Below, one piece after another: positions 1-4,210 of a stretch of 5,981 nt of DNA (position 1 is its first letter; each line of letters starts with the position of its first letter). Below the pieces are notes generated by a model. That model had not been told where the DNA came from, made no database searches, and worked only from the letters and a program-made list of their open reading frames with translations. The translations under genes were made by a program, and so were the position numbers. Source of the stretch: an uncultured Clostridia bacterium (lineage in GTDB: Bacteria > Bacillota > Clostridia > Christensenellales > Borkfalkiaceae); NCBI GenBank assembly GCA_947587775.1, contig CANPYD010000065.1, forward strand, positions 1-5,981, in the 5' to 3' direction.

Positions 1-5
1 GGCGC

Positions 6-36
6 GTGACAGCTCCCCTACAAGGGGAGCCAAGGG
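6..36. repeat. Short palindromic intergenic repeat (GC hairpin)
   Basis: A perfect 8-bp stem, GCTCCCCT (12-19) against AGGGGAGC (23-30), encloses the loop ACA and is preceded by GTGACAGC (6-13). The same GTGACAGC occurs at 5787-5794 beside another small hairpin, so the two look like partial copies of one dispersed family. Similar 'gtgacagctcccct' hairpins are, from memory, common between genes in gut Firmicutes. No open T-tract follows, so it is not a convincing terminator. The element may continue beyond the left edge of the window. Confidence 0.6.
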
Positions 37-64
37 AATAAGGTGAATATCATCCCCCCCACCA

Positions 65-103
65 CCGCCTGCGGCGGAGCCTCCCCCCCCCAAAGGGGGA
101 GGC
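65..103. repeat. Double GC hairpin with a C9 run
   Basis: Two adjacent inverted repeats are visible: CCGCC (65-69) with GGCGG (73-77), and GCCTCCCCC (79-87) with GGGGGAGGC (95-103). Positions 83-91 are nine consecutive C, and seven more C lie at 54-60. It resembles the other C-rich/G-rich hairpins in this window (2755-2773, 5703-5721). No coding sense is seen. Confidence 0.55.
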
Positions 104-164
104 CTTCGACAAAAATGTATAAAATAGCATATGTTATATAACGCATGTTATGGATAAATCACAG

Positions 165-195
165 AAAAAATGCCCGCGGCGAAGGCCGCGGGCAT
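165..195 (-). terminator. Intrinsic terminator of pnp
   Basis: Read on the minus strand, an 11-bp perfect stem (ATGCCCGCGGC, 195-185, with its complement at 180-170) closes a CTTC tetraloop. Six T residues (170-165) follow at once. It lies 12 bases past the pnp stop codon, so it should end the pnp transcript; no gene follows in this direction inside the window. Confidence 0.92.
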
Positions 196-207
196 ATGAT
201 TTACCTT

Positions 208-2304
208 TTAATTGAGCTTTTCGAGAAGTTTGAAGTCGATGCCCTTCTCGCCGATCTTGATGATCTTGACCTTGACCGTATCACCGATGTTCAGGACGTC
301 CTCAACCTTTTCGACGCGCTTATCGGACAGCTTGGAGATGTGGATCATGCCGTCCTTGCCGGGAGCGAACTCTACGAACGCGCCCATCGTGGAGAGTACG
401 CGGACGACTCTGCCGATGAACATATCGCCGACCTCGGGGTCGTGGACGATGCTCTCGATGATCGCCTTTGCCTTCTGCGCCGCCTCTGCGTCCCCGTAGG
501 AAGCGATACAGACGGTGCCGTCCTCTTCGATGTCGATCTTGGTACCCGTTTCGGCGATGATCGAATTGATGACCTTGCCCTGCTTGCCGACGACGTCGCC
601 GATCTTCTCGGGGTCGATCGTGAAGAAGATGATGCGGGGCGCATACTTACTAAGTTCGGGTGCAACTTCGGGCACACATTCGAGCATCTTGCTCAAAATA
701 AACTGTCTGCCCTCGTTCGCCTGTTCGATCGCCGTGTGCATGATCTCTTCGGAGATGCCCTTGATCTTGATATCCATCTGGATCGCGGTAATTCCCTTGG
801 TGGTGCCTGCGACCTTGAAGTCCATATCGCCGAGGAAGTCCTCAAGCCCTTGGATATCCGTCATGACGCGGAACTCGCCCGTCTCCTGATTCTTGATGAG
901 CCCCATCGCGACGCCCGCAACAGGAGCCTTGATCGGAACGCCGGCGTCCATGAGCGCCATCGTCGAGCCGCAGACGGAAGCCATCGAGCTCGAACCGTTG
1001 GACGAAAGGATGTCGTTGACGACACGGATCGCATACGGGAACTCTTCTTTGGGAGGAATGACGGGCTCAAGGGCACGCTCTGCAAGGGCGCCGTGGCCGA
1101 TCTCGCGTCTGCCGGGGCTGCGGAGCGCCTTCGCCTCGCCCGTGCAGTAGCCGGGGAAGTTGTATTGGTGCATGTAGCGCTTCTCTGTCTCGTCGTCGAG
1201 GCCTTCGAGCTTCTGCGCCGCGGCGAGCATATCGAGCGTACAGGTCGTGAGGGTCTGCGTCTGGCCGCGGGTGAACACCGCCGAGCCGTGCGCACGGGGC
1301 AGGACGCTCCTCTCGCACCAGATGGGACGGATGTCCTTGAGCCCTCTGCCGTCGGGGCGGATGCCCTTGTCGAAGATCTTTGCGCGGACCTTTTCCTTCG
1401 TCAGATAATAGATGGAATCGTTGATCTCGCGGGTGTTGTCGGGATAGATATCCTTGAAGTGTTCCAAAACTTCCGCGCCGACCTGATCCTGACGCGCTTG
1501 TCTCTCCTGACGGTCGAAGGTGTCGAGCGCCCAGTCGAGCTTCTCGCTCGCGTATGCGCGGACGGCCGCGTCGATCTCTTCGGGAATGTGGTAGAGCTCG
1601 ATCTCCTTCTTTGCCTTGCCGACGGCGGGAACGATCTCATTCTCGATCTGAAGGCAGATCTTGGAGATCTCGGCTTGTCCGAACATGATGGCGTCGACCA
1701 TCTCGTCGTTCGTGACCTCGTTCGCGCCCGCTTCGATCATGAGAATGGCATCCTTGGTGCCCGCAAGGTTGAGGTGGATGGTGCTCTTCTCGCGCTGGGC
1801 GGCGTCGGGATTGATGACGTACTGGCCGTCAACGAGTCCCACGACGACGGAACCCGTCGGGCCCGCCCACGGAATGTCGGAAATGGCGAGCGCGATGGAG
1901 GAGCCGATCATGGCGAGGGGCTCGGGCGCAACGTCGGGTTCGACGGAAAGGGCGGTCGCCGTGACGACGACGTCGTTATAAAGCCCCTTCGGGAAGAGCG
2001 GACGCAGGGGTCTGTCGATGAGGCGGGCAGTAAGGATCGCCTTATCGGACGCTCTGCCCTCTCTGCGCTTGAATCCGCCCGGGATCTTGCCGACCGCGTA
2101 CATCTTCTCTTCATAATCCACCTGAAGAGGGAAGAAGTCGATCCCGTCGCGGGGAGTGGGCGACATGCAGACGTTGACCATGACGGCAGTCTCGCCACAG
2201 CGGACAACGCAGTGGCCGTTCGTCTGCTCCGCATACTTGCCCGTCTCTACGGTGACTTCTCTGCCGCCGACCGACAGCTTGAATTCTTTGTAGTTTGGTG
2301 TCAT
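208..2304 (-). CDS. pnp: Polyribonucleotide nucleotidyltransferase (PNPase)
   Basis: PNPase degrades RNA 3' to 5' by phosphorolysis, releasing nucleoside diphosphates, and works in the cytoplasm as a trimer with central roles in mRNA decay. The 698 residues match the usual family length and architecture: a first RNase PH-like core with the conserved GGFKRREGR segment near residue 80, an alpha-helical linker, a second RNase PH core, a KH domain with GKQG at 573-576, and a C-terminal S1 domain from about 625 (GRVV..GAFVEF..GMIHISKLSDKRV). The catalytic residues known from E. coli (D486, D492, K494) align with D489, D495 and K497 in EDFLGDMDFK. The ATG at 2304 follows two AAGGAG boxes. The gene lies downstream of rpsO on the same strand, the widely conserved order, but 726 bp away, and ends in a strong terminator. 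No defect is seen. Confidence 0.98.
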   Translation of the reverse strand: MTPNYKEFKLSVGGREVTVETGKYAEQTNGHCVVRCGETAVMVNVCMSPTPRDGIDFFPLQVDYEEKMYAVGKIPGGFKRREGRASDKAILTARLIDRPLRPLFPKGLYNDVVVTATALSVEPDVAPEPLAMIGSSIALAISDIPWAGPTGSVVVGLVDGQYVINPDAAQREKSTIHLNLAGTKDAILMIEAGANEVTNDEMVDAIMFGQAEISKICLQIENEIVPAVGKAKKEIELYHIPEEIDAAVRAYASEKLDWALDTFDRQERQARQDQVGAEVLEHFKDIYPDNTREINDSIYYLTKEKVRAKIFDKGIRPDGRGLKDIRPIWCERSVLPRAHGSAVFTRGQTQTLTTCTLDMLAAAQKLEGLDDETEKRYMHQYNFPGYCTGEAKALRSPGRREIGHGALAERALEPVIPPKEEFPYAIRVVNDILSSNGSSSMASVCGSTMALMDAGVPIKAPVAGVAMGLIKNQETGEFRVMTDIQGLEDFLGDMDFKVAGTTKGITAIQMDIKIKGISEEIMHTAIEQANEGRQFILSKMLECVPEVAPELSKYAPRIIFFTIDPEKIGDVVGKQGKVINSIIAETGTKIDIEEDGTVCIASYGDAEAAQKAKAIIESIVHDPEVGDMFIGRVVRVLSTMGAFVEFAPGKDGMIHISKLSDKRVEKVEDVLNIGDTVKVKIIKIGEKGIDFKLLEKLN

Positions 2305-2315
2305 TGTTTCTCTTT

Positions 2316-2329
2316 CTCCTTAACTCCTT
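2316..2329 (-). promoter_or_regulatory. Tandem Shine-Dalgarno boxes of pnp
   Basis: The minus strand carries AAGGAG twice, at 2329-2324 and 2321-2316. The nearer copy ends 11 bases before the ATG at 2304, a little longer than usual. The purine-rich stretch GAAAGAGAAAC lies between box and start. The boxes support this start over any internal ATG. Confidence 0.7.
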
Positions 2330-2339
2330 GATTTCTTTG

Positions 2340-2363
2340 CCCCGTGATCCCGTGACCACGGGA
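2340..2363 (-). promoter_or_regulatory. Hairpins just upstream of the pnp ribosome site
   Basis: One arm (2357-2363) can pair in two exclusive ways: with TCCCGT at 2348-2353 (6 bp, four-base loop) or with CCCGTG at 2341-2346 (6 bp, ten-base loop). The structure ends about 11 bases before the first AAGGAG box of pnp. E. coli PNPase is known to autoregulate through a processed leader hairpin; whether this one does anything similar is only a guess. No promoter was recognised upstream of it. Confidence 0.3.
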
Positions 2364-2440
2364 GCGATTTTCTTGTTTGATGCTTTGTTGGCGCCCCGGA
2401 ATCCCCTTGGCGCCCCCTTGAGGGGTCCTTCCTTAGGGAT

Positions 2441-2483
2441 GGCGGGAAAAGGCGACCATTCTATTTTTGGAGCCTTTTCCGCC
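2441..2483. repeat. 12-bp stem-loop with one bulged G
   Basis: GGCGGGAAAAGGC (2441-2453) pairs with GCCTTTTCCGCC (2472-2483) apart from one bulged G, leaving an 18-base loop at 2454-2471. Read on either strand it lacks an adjacent T-tract, so it is not a standard terminator. It is immediately followed by the next hairpin, TCGCGC (2491-2496) with GCGCGA (2503-2508). Confidence 0.6.
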
Positions 2484-2490
2484 TGAGCTG

Positions 2491-2508
2491 TCGCGCGCCC
2501 TTGCGCGA
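2491..2508. repeat. TCGCGC hairpin
   Basis: TCGCGC (2491-2496) and GCGCGA (2503-2508) form a perfect 6-bp stem around the loop GCCCTT. It belongs to the run of palindromic units in the rpsO-pnp gap. No T-tract follows. Confidence 0.45.
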
Positions 2509-2561
2509 CTAAGGGGGTGTCGTTCCGGTTACCCTGAGGGCGTTCCCGATTACGTCATGGT

Positions 2562-2630
2562 GCCCCGCGCGCATTCTATTGCACTAAGCGCGGCACAAGC
2601 GCCGCCCTTGGCGCGAAGTAGCATAGTCGA
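2562..2630 (-). repeat. Dispersed repeat, copy A (inverted relative to 5840-5905)
   Basis: The reverse complement of this 69-base stretch aligns with 5840-5905: the blocks TCGAC, GCTACTTCGC, GTGCCGC, AATAGAA and GCGGGGC occur in the same order, with small gaps between them. Both copies contain a short hairpin just after GCTACTTC, here GCGCC with GGCGC. No coding sequence or transposase is associated. It is followed directly by the two CCTTCGACG repeats. Confidence 0.65.
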
Positions 2631-2647
2631 ACCATCACCTTATTTAT

Positions 2648-2725
2648 AATGCGGTGATCCTTCGACGAAGCTCAGGATGACGTGATTAGAATGCGGTGAT
2701 CCTTCGACGGAGCTCAGGATGACGT
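2648..2725. repeat. Two tandem copies of a CCTTCGACG...CTCAGGATGACG repeat
   Basis: A 36-base unit at 2648-2683 recurs at 2690-2725 with one difference (A2668 against G2710), giving a 42-bp period with six bases between copies. Each unit has ends ATCCT and AGGAT that can pair across an inner GAGCTC or AAGCTC. Units of the form 'TCATCCTGAGC...GTCGAAGGATC' are, from memory, among the most widespread intergenic repeats in bacterial genomes. Two copies with so short a spacer do not make a CRISPR array. Confidence 0.8.
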
Positions 2726-2754
2726 ATTTTGGAACCATTGCCCACTCCCCTACC

Positions 2755-2773
2755 CCCCCTCCTCAGGAGGGGG
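2755..2773. repeat. C-rich/G-rich 8-bp hairpin
   Basis: CCCCCTCC (2755-2762) pairs perfectly with GGAGGGGG (2766-2773) around the loop TCA. It is the same style of element as 12-30, 79-103 and 5703-5721. No T-tract adjoins it. Confidence 0.55.
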
Positions 2774-2814
2774 CATGTTCAGAGAGTCCCCCTTCATTCC
2801 CAATCACGGTGCGA

Positions 2815-2829
2815 GGCGGGTCTCCCGCC
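2815..2829. repeat. GGCGGG-TCT-CCCGCC hairpin
   Basis: A perfect 6-bp stem with a three-base loop, part of the palindrome-rich gap between rpsO and pnp. A further imperfect stem lies at 2847-2863 (GGT.CCC against GGG.ACC, loop TAC). No function can be assigned. Confidence 0.4.
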
Positions 2830-2927
2830 GCTGCACGCCCCCATTTGGTACCCTACGGGAACCTTAATGTCGTGTGAAACAGAAACGGGACGGCAGAATC
2901 GTACTACAAGGCAGAAGTCTTAACCCC

Positions 2928-2987
2928 TCGCTCGTATTTGTTTTGCGCTCGCGCCGACAAGGCGCGAGCCCAAAAGAAATCGAGCGA
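2928..2987. repeat. Long imperfect inverted repeat downstream of rpsO
   Basis: The arms 2928-2955 and 2961-2987 fold over a five-base loop, GACAA. The inner part is a perfect 9-bp stem, GCTCGCGCC (2947-2955) with GGCGCGAGC (2961-2969). After one mismatch it continues with TTTTG/CAAAA, and after a bulge and two mismatches it closes with CGCTCG (2929-2934) against CGAGCG (2981-2986). It begins a few bases past the rpsO terminator. It could be a mobile palindromic element, or could shield the 3' end of rpsO mRNA if transcription reads through. Confidence 0.6.
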
Positions 2988-2993
2988 AATGCG

Positions 2994-3023
2994 AAAAAAA
3001 AGGCGGCAAAAAACCCGCCCTTT
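2994..3023 (-). terminator. Intrinsic terminator of rpsO
   Basis: On the minus strand AAAGGGCGG (3023-3015) pairs with CCGCCTTTT (3006-2998), including one G-U pair. The stem encloses the loop GTTTTTTG and is followed by a T-tract down to 2994. It lies about 7 bases past the rpsO stop codon. It should end most rpsO transcripts before they reach pnp. Confidence 0.85.
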
Positions 3024-3030
3024 CTGTTCG

Positions 3031-3285
3031 TTATTTACGAAGTCCGAGCTGTTCGACAATCGCTCTGTAACGCTCGATATCCTTCGCTTTGAGGTAGTCC
3101 AAGAGCCCGCGGCGCTTACCGACCATCTTCAAGAGCCCGCGGCGGGAGTGATTGTCCTGCTTGTGGATCTTGAGGTGCTCGTTGAGGTGGTTGATGCGTT
3201 CGGTGAGGAGCGCGATCTGAACTTCGGGCGAACCCGTGTCCCCCTCGTGCTGGGCATACTTTGCGATGATTTCTTGCTTTTCCAT
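3031..3285 (-). CDS. rpsO: 30S ribosomal protein S15
   Basis: S15 is a primary binder of the central domain of 16S rRNA and also takes part in an inter-subunit bridge. The 84 residues give the family pattern clearly: DTGSPEVQIALLTERINHLNEHL (16-38), the S15 signature region HKQDNHSRRGLLKMVGKRRGLLDYL (41-65) and the terminal LGLRK. The protein is about five residues shorter at the N-terminus than the 89-residue E. coli and B. subtilis proteins. This is not a mis-set start: the in-frame codon three positions before the ATG is TAA, and AGGAGG (3301-3296) lies 10 bases upstream. The gene has its own sigma-A promoter, a foldable leader and an intrinsic terminator, and pnp follows on the same strand. 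Confidence 0.98.
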   Translation of the reverse strand: MEKQEIIAKYAQHEGDTGSPEVQIALLTERINHLNEHLKIHKQDNHSRRGLLKMVGKRRGLLDYLKAKDIERYRAIVEQLGLRK

Positions 3286-3295
3286 TTGCGTTTAT

Positions 3296-3301
3296 CCTCC
3301 T
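3296..3301 (-). promoter_or_regulatory. Shine-Dalgarno of rpsO
   Basis: A full AGGAGG lies 10 bases before the ATG at 3285. With the in-frame TAA at 3294-3292 it fixes the start of S15. The box sits two bases downstream of the closing stem of the leader structure, so leader folding could affect its access. Confidence 0.85.
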
Positions 3302-3303
3302 AT

Positions 3304-3349
3304 GGAATGTGTTGCGTTACGCCAAGAATAGCGTGGAGAGCGCAATTCC
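3304..3349 (-). promoter_or_regulatory. Structured rpsO 5' leader, possible S15 autoregulatory element
   Basis: Three nested stems can form in the leader RNA. GGAA (3349-3346) pairs with UUCC (3307-3304), UUGCG (3345-3341) with CGCAA (3316-3312), and ACGC (3334-3331) with GCGU (3322-3319). The internal loop holds CUCUCC (3340-3335), whose UCUCC can pair with GGAGG of the ribosome site, including one G-U pair. Ribosomal protein S15 is known to repress its own mRNA through unrelated leader folds in several lineages, including a pseudoknot in E. coli. Assigning that role here is inference from position and foldability. Confidence 0.45.
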
Positions 3350-3366
3350 TCGCGTACGTCAAACAT

Positions 3367-3395
3367 AGGATACCATATTTCGGAGAATAAGTCAA
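3367..3395 (-). promoter_or_regulatory. Sigma-A promoter of rpsO
   Basis: TTGACT (3395-3390), a 17-bp spacer and TATCCT (3372-3367) on the minus strand, with a TG one base before the -10 (extended -10). The predicted start near 3360 gives a leader of about 75 bases before the S15 ATG. It lies in the 169-bp gap between the lipoprotein stop and rpsO. Confidence 0.82.
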
Positions 3396-3454
3396 AGGAT
3401 TTTAGCCGCCCCGCCGATTTTTCTCGAAGAATTTTCCGCGTGTCCTCTGTCGCT

Positions 3455-3847
3455 TTATTTTTTGAGAATGAGGGTCGCGCCTTCGTTTGTGAACTCCATC
3501 GTCTTTCCGTTGCAAATCACCGAGACTGTTATCCCATTCACCGTAATATCGATTTTATCCGAGTCCTCTTGATTCAGCACCCATGTGCCCGTGTTGGTTT
3601 TACCGTACAATGTAACGACGCATGTACCGCCCTCGGTCAATTCGATTTTTGCAAAATCTTCGGTGAGTTTCGTATTCGCCTCGATTTCGTCTCCCACGAA
3701 ATATTCCGTCTTTAACCCGTTCTTTTCCTGCGTCAGGGAATAAAACTTATAAACACCCTCCTTGCTGCTGCCGCATGCGGCAAACATCGCGATACCGAAA
3801 ACCGCAATGACCGCCATCAAAACCACTGTCCGTATCTTTTTCATCAT
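3455..3847 (-). CDS. Small predicted lipoprotein of unknown function
   Basis: I do not recognise the family. The protein of 129-130 residues begins with KK.R, a hydrophobic stretch (about residues 7-24) and the lipobox-like FAAC with the cysteine at 25, so it is probably a lipid-anchored exported protein; phenylalanine at the -3 position is unusual. The mature part is short and rich in alternating hydrophobic, Thr, Gly and Lys residues (for example GTCVVTLYGKTNTGTWVL), as in small beta-barrel or lipocalin-like lipoproteins of gut Firmicutes; that is inference. AGGAGG (3857-3852) lies 4 bases before the first ATG and 7 before the second (3844), so the second is as likely. A strong promoter with an embedded operator precedes it, and the XRE gene is divergent. 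No clear terminator follows, so some transcripts may run into rpsO. Its base composition looks more AT-rich than that of pnp or hemZ. Confidence 0.88.
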   Translation of the reverse strand: MMKKIRTVVLMAVIAVFGIAMFAACGSSKEGVYKFYSLTQEKNGLKTEYFVGDEIEANTKLTEDFAKIELTEGGTCVVTLYGKTNTGTWVLNQEDSDKIDITVNGITVSVICNGKTMEFTNEGATLILKK

Positions 3848-3851
3848 TTTT

Positions 3852-3857
3852 CCTCCT
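3852..3857 (-). promoter_or_regulatory. Shine-Dalgarno of the lipoprotein gene
   Basis: AGGAGG followed by AAAA and then ATGATG. The spacing is 4 bases to the first ATG and 7 to the second, which favours the second methionine or use of both. Confidence 0.8.
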
Positions 3858-3878
3858 CAGTCCCTGTGATTCACCTTT

Positions 3879-3907
3879 ATTATATCTAACCTACGGTTAG
3901 AAGTCAA
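3879..3907 (-). promoter_or_regulatory. Sigma-A promoter of the lipoprotein gene
   Basis: TTGACT (3907-3902), a spacer of exactly 17 bp (3901-3885) and a perfect TATAAT (3884-3879) on the minus strand. The spacer is itself a 17-bp dyad, the proposed operator O1, so a bound protein would sit between the two hexamers and block RNA polymerase. The predicted start near 3872 leaves a leader of about 25 bases. Confidence 0.9.
3885..3901. promoter_or_regulatory. Operator O1: 17-bp dyad in the promoter spacer
   Basis: TCTAACC-TAC-GGTTAGA is a perfect 7-bp inverted repeat with a 3-bp centre. It fills the whole spacer of the lipoprotein promoter. A second, slightly degenerate copy lies at 3914-3930, 29 bp away centre to centre. 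The most likely binder is the XRE-type protein encoded next to it, since such small regulators usually bind dyads of this size in their own control region. Confidence 0.75.
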
Positions 3908-3913
3908 GTATTT

Positions 3914-3930
3914 TCTAACCATTAGTTATA
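3914..3930. promoter_or_regulatory. Operator O2: second copy of the 17-bp dyad
   Basis: TCTAACC-ATT-AGTTATA keeps the left half-site of O1 exactly and five of seven bases of the right half, with the same 3-bp centre. It overlaps TATATT (3927-3932), the best -10 candidate for the regulator gene on the plus strand. No good -35 is seen for that promoter, so its expression may be low. The arrangement fits negative autoregulation, which is inferred. Confidence 0.6.
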
Positions 3931-3944
3931 TTTTTGAAGAAAAC

Positions 3945-3950
3945 AGGTGA
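3945..3950 (+). promoter_or_regulatory. Ribosome site of the regulator gene
   Basis: AGGTGA followed by AAAA and ATGATG, giving 4 bases to the first ATG (3955) and 7 to the second (3958). This supports a start here rather than at the in-frame TTG at 3934, which lies upstream of the box. Confidence 0.7.
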
Positions 3951-3954
3951 AAAA

Positions 3955-4164
3955 ATGATGGAAATGATCAAAGAAAGACTGCGCGCAGAACTGAAAGCAA
4001 GCGGACTTACGACGGTGGAGATCGCGAAAAAAATCGGTGTTTCCCCCGAAATGGTCACACAGTATACGACGACGAAAAAGTTGCCCCGTCTGGACACGTT
4101 TGCCCGTCTCTGTATCGAGCTCGATCTTTCTGCGGATTATATTCTCGGTATTAAAAATTCTTGA
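3955..4164 (+). CDS. Small XRE-family helix-turn-helix transcriptional regulator
   Basis: The 69-residue protein is essentially one DNA-binding domain of the XRE/Cro type. An N-terminal helix (MIKERLRAELKASG) is followed by the helix-turn-helix TTVEIAKKIGVSPEMVTQYTT (about residues 18-38) and the closing helices KLPRLDTFARLCIELDLSADYILG. There is no extra sensing or peptidase domain, so its signal cannot be read from the sequence. The gene is divergent from the lipoprotein gene, and the 107-bp space between them holds the two 17-bp dyads, its likely targets. The ATG at 3955 is chosen from the ribosome site; 3958 is equally possible, and a TTG at 3934 would add seven residues but is unlikely. 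It converges with hemZ and ends in a shared hairpin. No toxin partner adjoins it. Confidence 0.92.
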   Translation: MMEMIKERLRAELKASGLTTVEIAKKIGVSPEMVTQYTTTKKLPRLDTFARLCIELDLSADYILGIKNS

Positions 4165-4179
4165 TCCCGTTAAAACGAA

Positions 4180-4210
4180 CCGCCCCGCGTTTTTGCGCGG
4201 AGCGGATTTT
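4180..4210. terminator. Bidirectional terminator between the regulator gene and hemZ
   Basis: CCGC (4180-4183) pairs with GCGG (4202-4205) and, after one mismatch, CCGCG (4185-4189) with CGCGG (4196-4200), plus a T-G pair closing a TTTT loop. On the plus strand ATTTTT follows (4206-4211), a good T-tract for the regulator gene. On the minus strand the stem comes 4 bases after the hemZ stop codon and is followed by TTCGTTTTAA, a weaker tract. One structure thus probably serves both convergent genes. Confidence 0.8.

Larger units (their letters stand above)
2305..3030. other. Gene-free, repeat-packed region between rpsO and pnp
   Basis: These 726 bp carry no credible gene: the short open frames across them run through hairpins and repeats, and none has a convincing ribosome site or recognisable product. 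The region holds, in order, the pnp leader hairpins, a CCCCT/AGGGG mini-hairpin (2414-2425), a 12-bp hairpin (2441-2483), a TCGCGC hairpin (2491-2508), a dispersed repeat (2562-2630), two 36-bp direct repeats (2648-2725), C/G-rich hairpins (2755-2773 and 2815-2829), a long imperfect hairpin (2928-2987) and the rpsO terminator. No sigma-A promoter for pnp could be recognised. Confidence 0.75.

Noticed and set aside
145..2331. A 728-codon open frame on the plus strand, antisense to the whole of pnp
   Set aside because: It is a shadow of a GC-rich gene: composition is dominated by Asp, Arg, Leu and Val, no domain is recognisable, and the minus-strand frame encodes a textbook PNPase with all catalytic residues.
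2645..2650. TATAAT on the plus strand as a promoter
   Set aside because: No matching -35 hexamer and no plus-strand gene downstream; it overlaps the first bases of the direct repeat.
2648..2725. Possible CRISPR array
   Set aside because: Only two repeat units with a 6-base gap, no spacers of normal length and no cas genes.
2467..3092. Short plus-strand open frames across the repeat region
   Set aside because: They run through hairpins, direct repeats and the rpsO terminator, and their products look like translated repeats with no recognisable domain.
3415..3454. Terminator after the lipoprotein gene
   Set aside because: Only a 4-bp stem around TCG can be drawn (TTCT/AGAA) and no proper T-tract follows, so none was annotated.
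3934..3954. TTG start for the regulator, adding seven residues
   Set aside because: The AGGTGA ribosome site lies inside that extension and is correctly placed for ATG 3955 or 3958; no ribosome site precedes the TTG.
3934..4164. Toxin-antitoxin module around the XRE protein
   Set aside because: The neighbours are a lipoprotein gene and hemZ; no toxin-like partner is adjacent.
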